NCBI GenBank assembly: GCA_015680685.1
Contig: MNCI01037842.1
Span: 362,783 to 424,782 of the forward strand
Reading direction: 5' to 3'
Source of the DNA: Gnetum montanum
Lineage: Eukaryota > Streptophyta > Gnetopsida > Gnetales > Gnetaceae
Length of the DNA: 62,000 nucleotides
A program made the translations under genes and the position numbers. The notes under the pieces were generated by a model. The model was not told the origin of the DNA. It did no database searches and worked only from the letters and a program-made list of their open reading frames with translations. Position 1 is the first letter of the stretch; every line of letters begins with the position of its first letter. Shown piece after piece: positions 10,740 through 23,599 of the stretch.

Positions 10740-13250
10740 AGGATTTTAATGAATACTAAGCCTAAAAGATTACAAAATAGCTTGTGCCAAATGGAAGCTA
10801 GACTATATTTTGACACTTGATTTATTTTAGCCCATTGTAAAATTTGAGCAAACTAATAAGCTACCAGCTTTTCTTCCCAATCTTGATTACCAAATTGAAC
10901 TAGATGATGAGGAAGCTAAGAAGATGGCCAAATTCATCTTAGAGAAAGAGAAGATCTAGGAACATGTTCACCTATAAATCAAAGAAGCTAGGATGAAAAA
11001 CATTCTGGATCAACTTCTTTGTCTACACATTATTCTTAGATTAAGAAGAGGAAGTGTACCTCTGAGTCTAATATCCACTTGATAGATAAATATGAAGAGT
11101 AACTAGCAAGGGCACTTGGCAAAAGAAACTCTTTCTCTTATAACATCCATACCATCAGCATCTCAATTTCACTGGTTGCTACACCTAGATCTCTTTCATC
11201 TACAACTAAACCTGTTAGCCTTTCAATAACTTATATTTAACCATACCAACTATTTCCATCTAATAATTCTAGCAATCCATACTTTAATTTTTAATTCTCT
11301 ATTCATATTTTGAAAAAATGCGAGGATCCTATCATACTTTATTTTTAACCTTTTTTACTCTCTATTCCTACTAAACAGCCAATAAATAGTCCTCAAGCTA
11401 CTAACATATTCTCCTTTCTCATATACCCATCAAATCAAACCTTCTTATGTATACTCACTAACACATCCTTTGGAACCATACCTCATGTGTGTCCTTCCTT
11501 AACATCCATACCCACTACTATACCATAACTTATCATCAATTTCCCTAGAATAGATCCATAGCTACTTACATTACTTAATAACATGATGCTCCATCTTCAA
11601 AAAAAATGAAGAAAAAATGGTAAGGGTGCTAAAAATGCAAGGAAATTTAATCTCCTCTAAACTATGCAATTTCTTTTCTAGACTTTCCTAATGAAGTTTT
11701 GCTACCTACTTTCACTATCTACAATGATGAAACAAGGAACTCCATAAATCATGTGGTCATGTTTAGGAATGAATGCATTGGTTATGGTTCCTTACCCATA
11801 TATTGCGCTATGGAAGAGCTTTAGAATGGTATAATTCCCTAGCACATGGATCTATTAGCTTTCTTGAACAAATCCTAGAAAAATTCGTTGAACATTTTAA
11901 GTTTAATGTATCTCAAAGCATGTGCATGATGTTTCATTATCATTAACCAAGCTCCAAATAAGCTTTTTTGATAAATTCATTTCTCAATGAATAACAACAT
12001 CAAAGAAACTACCTTATCATTTAAAAAAATGTCATTTTCAAGATATCTTCAATGCTATAGTGGTTAACTACATTTTTAAAAGGATGTCTTATTTTAAGCC
12101 TTATTCTTTAAATGATGATTTCTTCATCACTAGATGCATTGAAGAAACAACCAGTTAATAGATCAATTAAGTATCCATATCAATTTGTAACAAGGCTAAC
12201 AAGGCTACCAAATAAGAGAAAGAATTACCAACTTCTATAGGTATTTATTCTTTCTATAAGAAATAAAACAATGCTTCCTCAACTACTCCCTATTCAACTC
12301 AAAAATGAAGGCCTCAAAGAAGTAGAGACCAGTACACTAAGATACCTATCAAGTATTCTTTTCTTCTAAAAAATATTCTCAATGATTAATACCTTAAGAA
12401 TAAACAAGTCTCTAATCAAGTAAGAGCACACTACTATCACATTTAGATGATAGCTATGGATTCTTCTCAAAGATAAGAAGGTAACCCTAAGTTGCCTAAC
12501 TAGCAAGATTAACAAAAATATTACTACTATCACAAACAACTATAGGAATCTAAAGGATAACATTTAGGATCTCATTGATAAGGAAAATATGGTAGGAAAG
12601 TATGATCCATCCATTATGCATCCACACAATCAATAACTTTAAGTATTTAAGAATTCCTTGGGAGCTTGAGACACAATTTTAACTTTCAAGCTTAAATACA
12701 AAGCTTGTAAGTTTCAACCTAGATAAGCTTATGTTATATGTTCATCTGATTACAAATAGACTATGCAATCATCACTATAGCCTAAGAAACCTTATGTGAT
12801 CTAATAGTCTGACTACACTACGATATCATCCAAATCAAATTGTTCTTCTCCATCTTCCTATCACATGCATGCTACTAATTTCCATCCTTCTACTTCTTCT
12901 CAACCTACCCATCCATCCAACTTTCATTCTAGTTCACATCATTCTAAACCTCTAGCATTCATTTCAACCTAAACATATGTCTTTCCATCATCTCACTTGA
13001 AAATCCTTGCTCACAATCAATAAAAAATGAGTCATGATTAGATAAATAGAAGGAGAAGATCACTAATGCACTAAAGAAACCTTATAAGCAAAAAAGAAGG
13101 TTTCCTTTCAACAATAATAGAAGACTACTTTCTCAACTAGCCTGCCACCTTCTTCCAATCCTATATAGCTAGTTATAGTAGCATCTACTCTATAAGCATC
13201 TTAGCAAAAAATAATAAGATCTTAAATTAGATGACTACCCTTATCTATTC
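10740..13250 (+). pseudogene. Gag relic of element A
   Basis: The frame is broken by shifts and stops. An N-terminal helical region near 10,850-11,060 reads LPAFLPNLDYQIELDDEEAK and onward, rich in acidic and basic residues. The retrotransposon Gag core is near 11,810-11,950: RALEWYNSL, GSISFLEQ, KFVEHFKFN. This is the usual W.NSLP.GSI.SF..L...F..HF pattern of plant Ty3/gypsy Gag. Pro/Ser-rich sequence follows. Gag forms the particle that packages the element RNA. A shift between the N-terminal region and the core means the exact start is uncertain. Confidence 0.7.
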
Positions 13251-13259
13251 TAAGAGCAT

Positions 13260-13855
13260 AAATGTATCCTTGTATGATCTCATGAAAACCTCTAAAAAAC
13301 ATTGAGATGTACTATATTATGTTTTTAGAAGAATCATGATCCCAAGTGACATTCATGTAGAAATGGAAGCCATATCTTCTTTTCTTTTAATTTCTTACTA
13401 TGGATAAGACAGTTTGAACTTCCATGGTAAGAACATCAAGATTGATTTGAAGACAAGAAATATATATCAACTACCACTGTACATTACCATCAAGGTGTTT
13501 CCAAAAGCATTAGATCTACTCATACATGTTGATGATATTGTTGGATCAAATGTGATCACATGGACTATTATCAAGTATATTAACCTCCATGATTAGTAGC
13601 TTTCAATGAAACCTATACTAACCTTATTTTATTTAATGGCATACAACTATAGGTTATAGGTTCCATTATATTACCTTTCATGATAGGTAGTGTTGTACAA
13701 TCTAGGGTCATTTTTATGGTGGTACACAAGTGACTTAGTGTCAAAGATATGATAGGATAACCATGGCTAGCTTAATTGTAAGCTATATATTCTTCCATAC
13801 ATTAGGAGTTGCATATTCTTATTTGTAACTATAAGATAGACATCTCTATGAATAA
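13260..13855 (+). pseudogene. Aspartic protease relic of element A
   Basis: A segment reading LYDLMKTSK, YYVFRRIMIPSDI and ISYYG precedes LPLYITIKV and the degraded active-site region LIHVDDIVGSNVI (13,414-13,596). The canonical Asp-Thr/Ser-Gly is no longer intact. Downstream, near 13,760-13,850, a PWLA....YSSIH.ELHI pattern corresponds to the GRPW...A.PSTLHQ.LKF end of Tat-type proteases. Confidence 0.6.
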
Positions 13856-13979
13856 ATAGATCTTGAGTGTTGGCACAATGGGGGCTTGAAATCTACCTTC
13901 AAATAAACATCAACTTGATTCTCTTCTCATTGGAAAAATAACATTGCCACTACCTTTACTAAGTTGTAATAAAATCTAG

Positions 13980-16205
13980 AATTGAGCTGCTTGCTCACTA
14001 TCTTCCTCTTTCCCTTCTTATCTTCTTAGAGTACCTTTTCCATTTCTTCCACTGCCTCTTAATAGATTACAAATGCCTAGCCAATTTTCCTACCTTAGTT
14101 CATTGCCTCATACAACCTATATAACCACAAAGGGCTAGGTTCTACTTCTATCCTATCTTATTATAAAAGAGTCTCTCAATGAACAAAGGGATCAATGTCT
14201 TCAAGTTTTCACTATTTCCTTTATGGACATTAATGGTGTCCCTCTTCTCTGACCCAATCCACTCTTCTATGACTACCAATTCTACTAAATCTAACTTCAA
14301 ACTATTTATTATTATTTTTTTCTTTAGAAACCCCAACAAATACTTTAGTGTAGTTGAATCCCAAGTGATGATCACTTTTTCTGGTCTATACACATAATAA
14401 AAATTACTTTTAGTACTAAATAACTCTTTATTAGGTGCACACACTTTCTCATGCTAGGGTATGAGTACTTTAAGCCTAAAGCACATAAAATTATCATCCT
14501 ATTTAACTTTCCAAAATAATTTATACCTTCCTCTTCAAAAAGTCACTTTTGGATGCTTTGCACTTCTATGTGCATCTTACCTCAAACTCTTTAGCTACTC
14601 CCATGATGTTAATCAACCTGGTATCATCAATGCTTATTTCAGCTTTAAATAAGCATATACCACCATTAGCTAAGTTAATATTTTCTTCTAAAAATAACAA
14701 AAATACATAAAAATGAACTAATTTTTGTGTACTCTTTGGCCTCATGATGATTCTTGACCACTTTGACAATTCTACATTTTTGCTATGGATTTTTATTCCA
14801 CATTGGATGAACCATCCTTGATTATTGTACTGATTCCAAAACTTGTATAGTGTTAGCCCTTTGGGCTGTACATTGAAATGGGACATCACCTAAGATCTCT
14901 AATTTCAATGTTGGGAAAGATCTTGTAACAAGTTATGTAGAAATGTTAAATGATAAGGACTTTATACATCTAAATCATTGAATATACACACAAAAAAAAT
15001 TCAAAGTTTGTTTCTTTTAGGTAATAAAAGGCTAATGTTTCCTAGCTCTTAAACTTCTAACTCATCTCTTAATCAAAATTTGAGATCTTGGTGAGTTGGA
15101 GATTGTCTTGGAAATCTAGATTTCTAGCAACAATGTGCTGTCAAAATTGAACTATAGATATTCACTCTACCCCCACAGTTTGTCCAAGCATTTTTTGTAG
15201 ACCAATACATCCTTGGATAACTTTTTGATATCAAACTAAAGCTCAGAAGAGAGTCCCACAAGGATTTCCTGCAAAACTTGCAAAACCACCTATTCACCTA
15301 GCTTAGTCCAAATCACCGCTTGGAAGTGAGTAATGTAGAAACTCAATAATTATACATCTTCCTTCTTGGCCTATATATTAGATGACATTAGTGTGTTATC
15401 ATCAAATAGGATCTTGCTATGATTTTGACCTACCTTCATCTACTTATTTTCTAAGATGCTTCATTCATTGATGACAAAAATGTACATAGGCTCGATCACA
15501 AAAAACCTTGGTGTTGCAGCATCCCTGAAAAAAACAAAACAAACACATGATTTTAGCGTTCAAACATAGTATTACATTAAAACATTCACTACACTAACTG
15601 TCAAAACATCTTTAAATCATGTTTGTCTCATGTTGAAGCTCTCCAAAATTTTCCACATGGTACATTGACTTCTAGCTCATGACTTTGATGTCTTATGTTG
15701 AAAACACAAATTTTATATAGGATATCATTCTTATATTTTTAATTCTTAGGATTTTGGATGAAGCATTGTTTAAAAATTTTCCTTTTCTTTACTATGTAGC
15801 ATACTTTTTACACTTCATTATGGTATAAATTGATGTAGAGTGTTAAAATTAAAATTAGACATTTGGAAAAAAGCTTCTATAACTCTAATGTTTTATGTAA
15901 TTTTTTTAATGTAGACAATTATTCTATGTCTACCTAAAGTTTGTTAAAGAATTCAACCTTTCAAATCAAAAAATACTTTGGATGTACAACATCATCCTAT
16001 GTATTCCAACACTTAAGCACTTGGTGAAAGCACTCTCTTGTTGAAACCTCATGTTGTGTTCTTTATAGGAAAAAATCCCAAAATCATGTTTTCTCAAGAT
16101 TTGAAAAAATGGTTGCAAATTTTCTAATAAAAACATCAAATTGGCTTCATCCTTGCCTATACTACCTAATGCATCTAATAGATTTATCCTATAATAACAA
16201 AACAA
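13980..16205 (-). pseudogene. Minus-strand coding relics lying between A's protease and RT
   Basis: Three stretches read better on the minus strand than on the plus strand. 14,889 down to about 13,990 starts at an ATG and includes LTLYKFWNQYNNQGWF, LFLEENINLANGGICLFKAE and, after a shift, EVEPSPLWLYRLYEAM and a Lys/Glu-rich end. About 15,520-15,090 is a helical region containing ATPRFFVIEPMYIFVINE and KLSKDVLVYKKCLDKLWG, with stops mostly at TAG. 16,205-15,966 is a 79-residue open frame. I do not recognise the protein. Tat elements normally pass from protease to RT within a few hundred bases, so this 3-kb stretch is probably an insertion in opposite orientation, but I could not place its ends. 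Confidence 0.4.
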
Positions 16206-16652
16206 TTGTAAACTTCCTTTTCCTAGCTATGCTGCTACTCGATACACTATAGCAGTCATGTTAAATCTACAATTTTACTTGATTTCATCACAAAAATCTA
16301 TTGCAAAACCTATATTTTGATTTTTTTCATGCATATCGATAAGATAAACTATAAAATCAATGCATGCATTCAATTTCTAGTGGTAGATCTAGAAAATCCT
16401 TTTAAAACCTCGAAAACTCAAACTACATGATGGGATTCATGATTCTTACCACAGAATCAAATTAAAAGCTTAATCAAAGAATTAAAATTTATCTTAAATA
16501 TCTACACAATATTAAATTCAATCCTAGCATTATATCTAGCTAGCAAATCTTCCAAAAATTTGAAATTTAAGCATAGCTATTATGGAAAAACATTCAACTT
16601 GGGTTAGGGGTATTTCAGGTTCCTTTTCTTCAGAGGCTAAACTGCTAATTTC

Positions 16653-16653
16653 N
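16653..16653. other. Ambiguous base (N)
   Basis: A single undetermined base lies inside the region between A's protease and RT. It does not affect any call. Confidence 0.95.
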
Positions 16654-16899
16654 GCTAGGTACATAAGGCTCTAGATCCCTATTTTTTCAATTTTTAACAT
16701 TAAATCCAACCACTCTTCTATCCTATTTTGACATTACAAAGGATGAACTTTTATCTTAGTCAAATATTTTTTTTCTTAATCAAGAGCCTCTTCAAACCAA
16801 TGATTAACTAATTGACATGCCAATACTAAGTCATATGGGTGAACAAAAGACTCTAAATTAGTTCTCTTTTTTCTTTAGATCTTTGAGCATCCATTATAA

Positions 16900-17175
16900 T
16901 AATCTTTGAAAAACATTTAATTACATTTACTTGGGGATAAAATAGCATGTTTGGTTTAGATCCTAAGCTAGTTTAACACAATATCATCTTTGAAGAAGGT
17001 TCCAAACCTAGCAAAAAAAAGATTAAGAAAATTAATCCTACTATAGCTCTTACTATTAAAGAAGAGGTAAATAAACAATATAATGTTATATTTATCCATT
17101 CCATTAACTATTCTAATTAGGTCTCTAACATGGTTGTAGTTCCCAAAAAAGAATAATGGCATTCACCTATGTATT
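16900..17175 (+). pseudogene. Reverse transcriptase N-terminal part of element A, cut by element B
   Basis: This stretch contains TFTWG....MFGLDPK (plant gypsy: FAW...MPGLDP), then ALTIKEEVNKQYN and the fingers motif SNMVVVPKK. The frame stops abruptly at 17,175, where element B starts, inside the motif that normally continues to DFRDLN. The rest of the domain resumes at 28,533. If B and one copy of its duplicated target are disregarded, the two parts are in the same frame. Confidence 0.82.
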
Positions 17176-18349
17176 TGAAAAGCCTCAAAGAAAATGCATG
17201 TTGCAGCTTAAAGCTCATAACCCAAAATTCTTATTTTGATTTGGTGGCAATATAAAGGTAGATAAAACTACCTTTTTCTCCTTAAAAATTATGCATTATG
17301 ACCTTGTATTGATGGAATTTAGGATAGTTTTCAATGTAAAAAAAATGAGAGTTGTAGCCCACACACTATAGATCTCATGCATCCTACCTTGTAGGCTAAA
17401 AAAATGCTTCATAGGCTATGAATGCCTTTTATCCTAGTTTGTGAAATCCAAAAAATATTCCATAGGCTGAAAATTTCATTTACTCAAACTTGTGGTGGTT
17501 GAAAATCATTCACAAGCTACAAAATTTAATAATTTTTACCTCACATGCTAATCATTGCAACTCCAGAAGCTAGGCAACTTGTAGAGACATCATGTAGAAA
17601 TTAGGATTTATGCCCACAATGTATGGGGTAGTGAATGTGCAAGAAATTATCTAAAATTACTCACATACTACTAATAAAGTATCTAAAAATGTTCTAGAAT
17701 TTGCTATAAATATTTCAGCAATCATGATAAGATTAATCAACAAAAACCAAGATCCCATAGCCTATTTAAGCCAAATTTTGATTCATTGAAAGGACTGTAA
17801 GATCATTTTTTCATTGACTAAACTTGAGAATTTTGAGGTAGTGCAAGTAGCCATAAGTCCACAACTATTTCTTCCAAGTGCAAGCCATCCAGAGCAACAC
17901 AAGAAAAATCTATTCCTATGACAAGCAAAATCTAAGAGTAGATGGACTAGAGAAGAACAAGTGTAGATCCAATGGCAACATATACCTTTTCAACTACATC
18001 AAATGTTAAAGATACTTCTGTGTTTGCAAGTTTTTACAACCCATAATCTATATTTCCTAAACCTTTGTTTTTATATAGTTCATTAATACAAAGTTGTAGT
18101 TTTTTTTGTTTTGCTACATTGTTTCATTCATTTCTCTACTCTTCTTCTTAGATTCAATACTTGAACCATTATTACATACATTCTTTGTATTTATTTTTTA
18201 ATTTCAGTAACAAATCTCTAAGTTCTTGGATGATCAAAAAAACCATCCAAGGTGCTCTAGATCCTTTTTTGAGCCCCTTGGATCCATGAGTGAAACTGTT
18301 CCATGCTAGAATTTTTAAATTTCCAACACCAAATTTTTTAGGTACTTTA
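17176..18349 (+). repeat. 5' LTR of element B
   Basis: It aligns with 27,286-28,532 from TGAAAAGCCTCAAAG to GGTACTTTA (TGCTACA in the other copy). By eye it is less diverged from its partner than the two LTRs of A are from each other. Confidence 0.87.
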
Positions 18350-18355
18350 ATTTTC

Positions 18356-18374
18356 TAGTGCTAGAAGGAGGGCC
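18356..18374 (+). other. Primer binding site of element B
   Basis: TAGTGCTAGAAGGAGGGCC begins six bases after the LTR end, the same spacing and nearly the same sequence as in element A. Restoring one likely C-to-T change gives the TGG start expected of a primer site. Confidence 0.65.
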
Positions 18375-18790
18375 TTTGCTCAAATTCTTCTCTAAAACCT
18401 ATTGGAAAATTTTTTTCCATTAGTGTTGGCCTTAGCTTATGATCCTATTTCAACCTACAAATTTGTGTTGGGTTTTTTGAAAATCCAGTGTGTGGTCTGC
18501 AACCTACAAGTTTATGTTGAGTTTTTCCCAAAACCCAACGTGTGGCACTACCCTTATTTTCTACACTTTAAAGCATAAAATTTAATTATTTTCCTAGTAC
18601 AATGCACAACACTACCATAGACCCTTGTACTATCTCTTTAATTCTAGTGCACATCATCATCCTTGTATGTACTATTTATACTTTATATTTTTTTCAGTCA
18701 TTTTTCTTTTTATATGCTAGAAAAAAATTTAAATAAATTATTTTAAAAACATTATTACTTTGTAGTTTTAGCACATTTAAGGTTGTACAA

Positions 18791-19120
18791 TCTCATACAC
18801 TAAGACTCCCATGCCCTAGGCAATCTCACATGTTGAGGCTTCTACACACTAGGCATTCTCACACATTAAGGCTTCAACACATTGGTTAGTCTCACCCATT
18901 GAGGCTTCCACACACTAGGTAGTCTCAGACAGTAAGGCTCCCATACACTAGGTAGTCTCACATGTTGAGGCTTCCACACATTAGGTAGGCTTACATGATA
19001 ATACTTACACAAGCTAGGTAGTCTCACATGCTAAGGCCTTCACAAACTGGACAACCTCACACTCTAAGACTTCCAAAGGTTGTAAATCCTACATGTTGTG
19101 AAAGTCTCATATGCTAAAGC
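18791..19120 (+). repeat. 33-bp tandem array in the leader of element B
   Basis: Units resembling TCTCACATGTTGAGGCTTC followed by ACACACTAGGTAG start at 18,791, 18,824, 18,857, 18,890, 18,923, 18,956, 18,989, 19,022, 19,055 and 19,088. The period stays exactly 33 bp even where units are strongly diverged. The array lies between the primer site and the gag start at 19,285. Confidence 0.9.
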
Positions 19121-19284
19121 CTGACATGTTGAAGCTCCATACATTGTGGGCCTTACATGCTACAAAGTTGTATCTTGTTTAAACATTATGAAAATTTAAA
19201 ATACTTTCTCACTTTTACTAATTTACTGGTTTTCTACATTTTATGCCTTTTACATTGATAGTTCTACCTCACAACATCTCACAC

Positions 19285-21265
19285 ATGGCCTCATACCAAG
19301 AAGCTATCTACATCTATGATCCTAAGGAGTTAGCTATTATAGAGTAGAGAAAATCCCTTAGGTGGATAGGGCTAGAACCATCTTATACTAATATTAATGA
19401 AGAATATTATAACCTAATTTTCCCTAATATTCAAGTTGGCTTACTTATCCCTCATAGAAAGTCATAATTAAAATGTCAGTTTGAGATAACCCATAAGAAT
19501 GGGAAGAGGTGTATTCCTTCACCTTATGACAAAATCAAACTAACTAATTTTCATACCTAAATGTTGGCACAACTAGTAAAACTAGAGAAGGTGAGTGATG
19601 AGATTAGCTCAAATGAAAACTAAGAGGTGGAGGATAATTTTGAAGTAGAGTATGAACTAGATACTTTCATAGGGGATCTATTACAATGATCAACTTCAAA
19701 GACAATCATCCCTAACTCTACATCTCCTATATCCTCTATGGATTATACTACCTAATCTACCCTCTTATATCCTACCATGTTCAAACAAACACTGATTGTT
19801 GCAGCACATCAATCTCATGTAGCATCCTACTTCACCTTCATGTTTTCATCAATATCTATTTTAACCCAACCTTATTTACTATGATAATCACCTATGATAT
19901 CTACCATACCTCATCCTTTCATCATCCTTATAAGCCCCTCTTCAAGACCCTAGGCTTCATAAGCTTCTCACATCCCCTTTGTTCTCTGTATCCCTCATGT
20001 ATCAACTCAAACATCCTTCTCTTTAGTTAACCCTCCAACAATGGTAGTTACACAACATCTCCCATCTATACCAATGTCATTCACATAACCTCAAGTCATT
20101 CACCTTCCTCCTCAACCATTAGTACAAATACTACAACCTAGAGAGATGCCCCAAGGCTTGGATCAAGCCTTTTAAATGATCCAAGACCTTATCAAAGAGC
20201 TATAGAAATTAAAAGATAATGCCACTGAAATGGTAAAAATTATGAATTTCTATCAAGATGATCCCATAATCCCTATTCTTTATCAAATAACCTTACCTAT
20301 AGGCATGTCTATACCAAAATCACTAAATACAATGGTGAAGGGAATCCTAATGCACATCTAGTCACCTTTTATTTTGAGTGCCTCTTGTTACAAGAATAGT
20401 CTCATACAATACTATGAATTTTTCCTATGTCCCTCAAGTGAAAGGCTTTAGACTAGTATCAAACATTATCTAAAGGATCCATCTCTTTCCTTAAGGACTT
20501 AATAAATTAATTTTTCAACTACTTTAGATATAACTTCAAGCTAGATACTACATTGGACTAACTTATAAAGGTGAAGTAGGGACCACATGAACCCATCCAA
20601 AGGTTCATTCAAAGGTAGAATTTAATTCTCAACAAGATCCCCAAGCCTATCTATAAAATCCATCTTCTAGCCATCTTCAAAGAAGCTATAAGTAACTTCA
20701 TCAAGTCAAAGCTATACTATTTAGAGCATTGATCACTAGGTCTTTGCAAACTAAGAATATTGAGGAGGTAGCTAAGGCTAGTAACGATCTGACCTATGTA
20801 TCCTATAAAAACCAACAAGTGAGGAGGGATAAGGAGAAAACTAAGAATAAACAATTGTGACTACAATAACAAAAGAGTAAAGGTTTGAGATTACCACCAT
20901 GTAACACATCTTCTAACTCATCTCAACCATATACTTTAATGTCCCAATTGAACCAATACCAAACTTTGGATAGAAAAAAAAAAGATTGAAATATACTAGG
21001 TTGCCTAGGAAGTCCTATAAGATTTTAGAATACTTTCTTAAAGACAATCATATATAACCTAAGAAACTATTTGAGTAAGCTCGTAAGAAGCATGATCATT
21101 TTTGCAACATAGCTAGAGATCCACCAACAGCAACCAAAGATGATCCAAAACCACCAAAGTACTTTAGATTGAATAGGTTTTTCCATTATCATCAAATGGC
21201 TAGTCATGATACCAAATTTTTCTTAGCATTAAAGGATGACCTCCAGAAGATGATTGACTATGGAG
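19285..21265 (+). pseudogene. Gag relic of element B
   Basis: The ATG at 19,285 opens MASYQEAIYIYDPKELAIIE, followed by SLRWIGLEPSYTNINEEYY and QFEITHKNGKRCIPS. A Pro/Ser/Thr-rich linker then runs to about 20,130. The Gag core near 20,330-20,650 is shifted between frames. Near 21,170-21,265 the segment FFHYHQMASHDTKFFLALKD is a worn form of the YC.YH...GHDT..C..LK zinc-binding segment found in Tat-type Gag; the Cys residues are lost. TAG and TAA stops occur throughout at likely Gln and Arg positions. Confidence 0.72.
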
Positions 21266-21269
21266 ATTA

Positions 21270-22760
21270 GGTGTTATATGAGCCCAACTCTCCAAACACC
21301 AATAATAACGCTTACACTATAGCCTCATTCATCACAACTAAATGGTCTAATTCTCCTAGAAAACCATTGTCATTAGAGTACCATCAACTAGTACTTGTCC
21401 CCAAAAAACAAAACCTAGAGAGCCCTTCCTCATACATGTACTACCATCTCCATCTCCTAAGAAGCCTTTTATCATATATGTTCCACCTTTAGTGACATCA
21501 ACATCATGACCTAAAAAAAATGTTTCCTATCCTTCTAAGGCTATGGAAATATTTATTATTCAAATCTCTCCACCTTAAACAAGAAAACCTACAAAAAACC
21601 ATGATTAAAGCTTACCTATAATGTCCAAAAACTAAACAATTAACAAGAGATTATCACCACAATGGTAATGAAAACAACTTTCACCAAGCCAACAGCTAAG
21701 CCTACTAAAGGTATCCCACAACAAAAGGCTTGGAAATAAGTTAACCCACTAAGACCTATGCCAAGATTGGCTACATCTATGGACAAGGAGCCCAAGGCAC
21801 ATACTTTGAAATCTGAGCCACAAAATCTAGGAAGGATGGATGAAATTAAGACCACCAAGGCTAAAAGATTACATGCTAAGGAAAATAATTTTCTCATAAC
21901 AATGAAGCAAGCCAAATAGTTATTAAAACAACAAAACATGTCATTGAACTTATACAACTTAGTAATGAATTCTCCTACTCATAAGGATGCACTAGCTCAA
22001 GTATTAACTTCCATCCCTATGAGTAGAGACATGCCTACCAACAAGGAGTCCATCCACTCTATCATTAAGCAAGTTTCACTTAGGGAAAATGGGCATCAAC
22101 ACATGCTCAACTTTCATGATAGTGAGGTAAAGGTCAACTTGAGAAATGGAAAAGTGGTATCTACTCCTCTTCTCATTACCATTTGTGTTGGCATAAATCA
22201 TGTTCATGTGGATGATGGGATGAAAATCAACATAATATCAATTCACCATTATTAAGAAACTATTCTTAATCAAAAACAACCAAGAAACCATTATCTCAAC
22301 ACTCAATTCATTTAATGGATCACGATTAGTAGTTCAAGGTTCCATCTCTCTAAATTTCATAGCCAAGGGATAGTTTTTCACATCTGCTAATTTCCTAGTA
22401 ATTGAAGAAATCCAGGTTTTAACTTGATCCTAGGAAGATCATGGTTAGCAAAGCTTTGGGTAGTCTCATCTTCTATACATTAGGAGATCCAATTTCCATA
22501 CAATGATTGTGAAATTGTCATTCATGGGGACAACACATGTTTACCATTTATCAATAACATCAACATTGACTAAGGTTTGAATGTGTAGTTTTAAGAGGAA
22601 ACTCTCAATACTTATACTAGGGCCAATAACAAGAACAACTACAATGTTAGTAGCACCAACTCTAGAATGCTAAATAATCAATGAAAGCACTTTCTAATGG
22701 CCATATTATATGATAAATGTGATGAAACTAGCATCACATATAAGAAGCCCCTTAATTTAT
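21270..22760 (+). pseudogene. Linker and aspartic protease relic of element B
   Basis: After a Lys/Ser/Pro-rich linker, 21,938-22,255 is an open stretch reading SIIKQVSLRENGHQHMLNFH and then LLITICVGINHVHVDDGMKI, where VDDG stands at the protease active-site position. Further on are a worn S.NGS-like strand and LGRSWLAKLWVVSSSIH (about 22,425-22,480), equivalent to LLGRPWIH.A.AVPSSLHQ in Tat elements. The coding signal fades after about 22,760. Confidence 0.68.
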
Positions 22761-22924
22761 TAGAGATCAAGTAACAAATACATCATAGATACCTTATAAC
22801 TTCTTTTGTTAACACTTGTTTTTCACTTTTGCAACCTTATATCATGTTTCATTGTTTTTTTATCCTTATATGCTTTTTTGATATTATCTCATACTTCCTA
22901 GACAAGTGTGGCCATGATTTGCTA

Positions 22925-23160
22925 AGGCCTAAAACTAGCAACACCATGGCCCGAAAAGGCCTAAAATTGGTAATACAATGATCTTCCAAGGCCTAAAATT
23001 GGCAAGACAATGGCTTAACAAGAACTAAAATTGATGACCCATGGCTCTCTAAGGCCTAAAACTAGCAACATAATGACCTACCAAGACCTAAAACTAGCAA
23101 CATAATGACCTACCAAGGCCTAAAACTAGTGGCCTACCAAAGCCTAAAAACTGCTAAATG
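22925..23160 (+). repeat. 32-bp tandem array downstream of B's protease
   Basis: Units beginning AGGCCTAAAACTAGCAACA with a tail like TAATGACCTACCA start at 22,925, 22,957, 22,989, 23,021, 23,052, 23,084 and 23,116, with a shorter last copy near 23,140. The two central units are nearly identical, which suggests recent local duplication. Confidence 0.9.
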
Positions 23161-23599
23161 GACAACCTCTCTAGTTTTTTACTTACATGCATATTATGTC
23201 TAGTTTTCACAATTTTCATATTATTACAATACTTTATAGCCTTATATTTTACAATCATTTTAAATAGTATCCTTTTACACTAAAGATTATAAAACATAGG
23301 AAAATGTAAAACATAAAAAATGATCAAGAAATTTTATCTTTGACAATAGATGGAGTGCACATGCCTTGAATAGCTTGAATTCATCAACTGCACTAACATA
23401 CAAGTGTAAACAAACACCAAAACTTTGGAAAAAATTAACTAGGAAAGGTTTTAGTTTCTAGTTTGTAGCTCTTGTTTATAGTTCACTAGTTGCATAACAA
23501 AATCAAAAAATTTCTAACATGCCTAAAACCTATCCAAATTTGCTTATGCACTAGAATTTGAAACCCTACATTACTAAAAATTTAACCAAAAATTCTCAC

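Noticed and set aside
14179-14397. 72-codon plus-strand frame as part of A's polyprotein
   Set aside because: It overlaps the better-supported minus-strand relic and has no match to protease, linker or RT.
18791-19120. CRISPR-like array
   Set aside because: The 33-bp units are directly adjacent with no spacers and belong to a plant retrotransposon leader.
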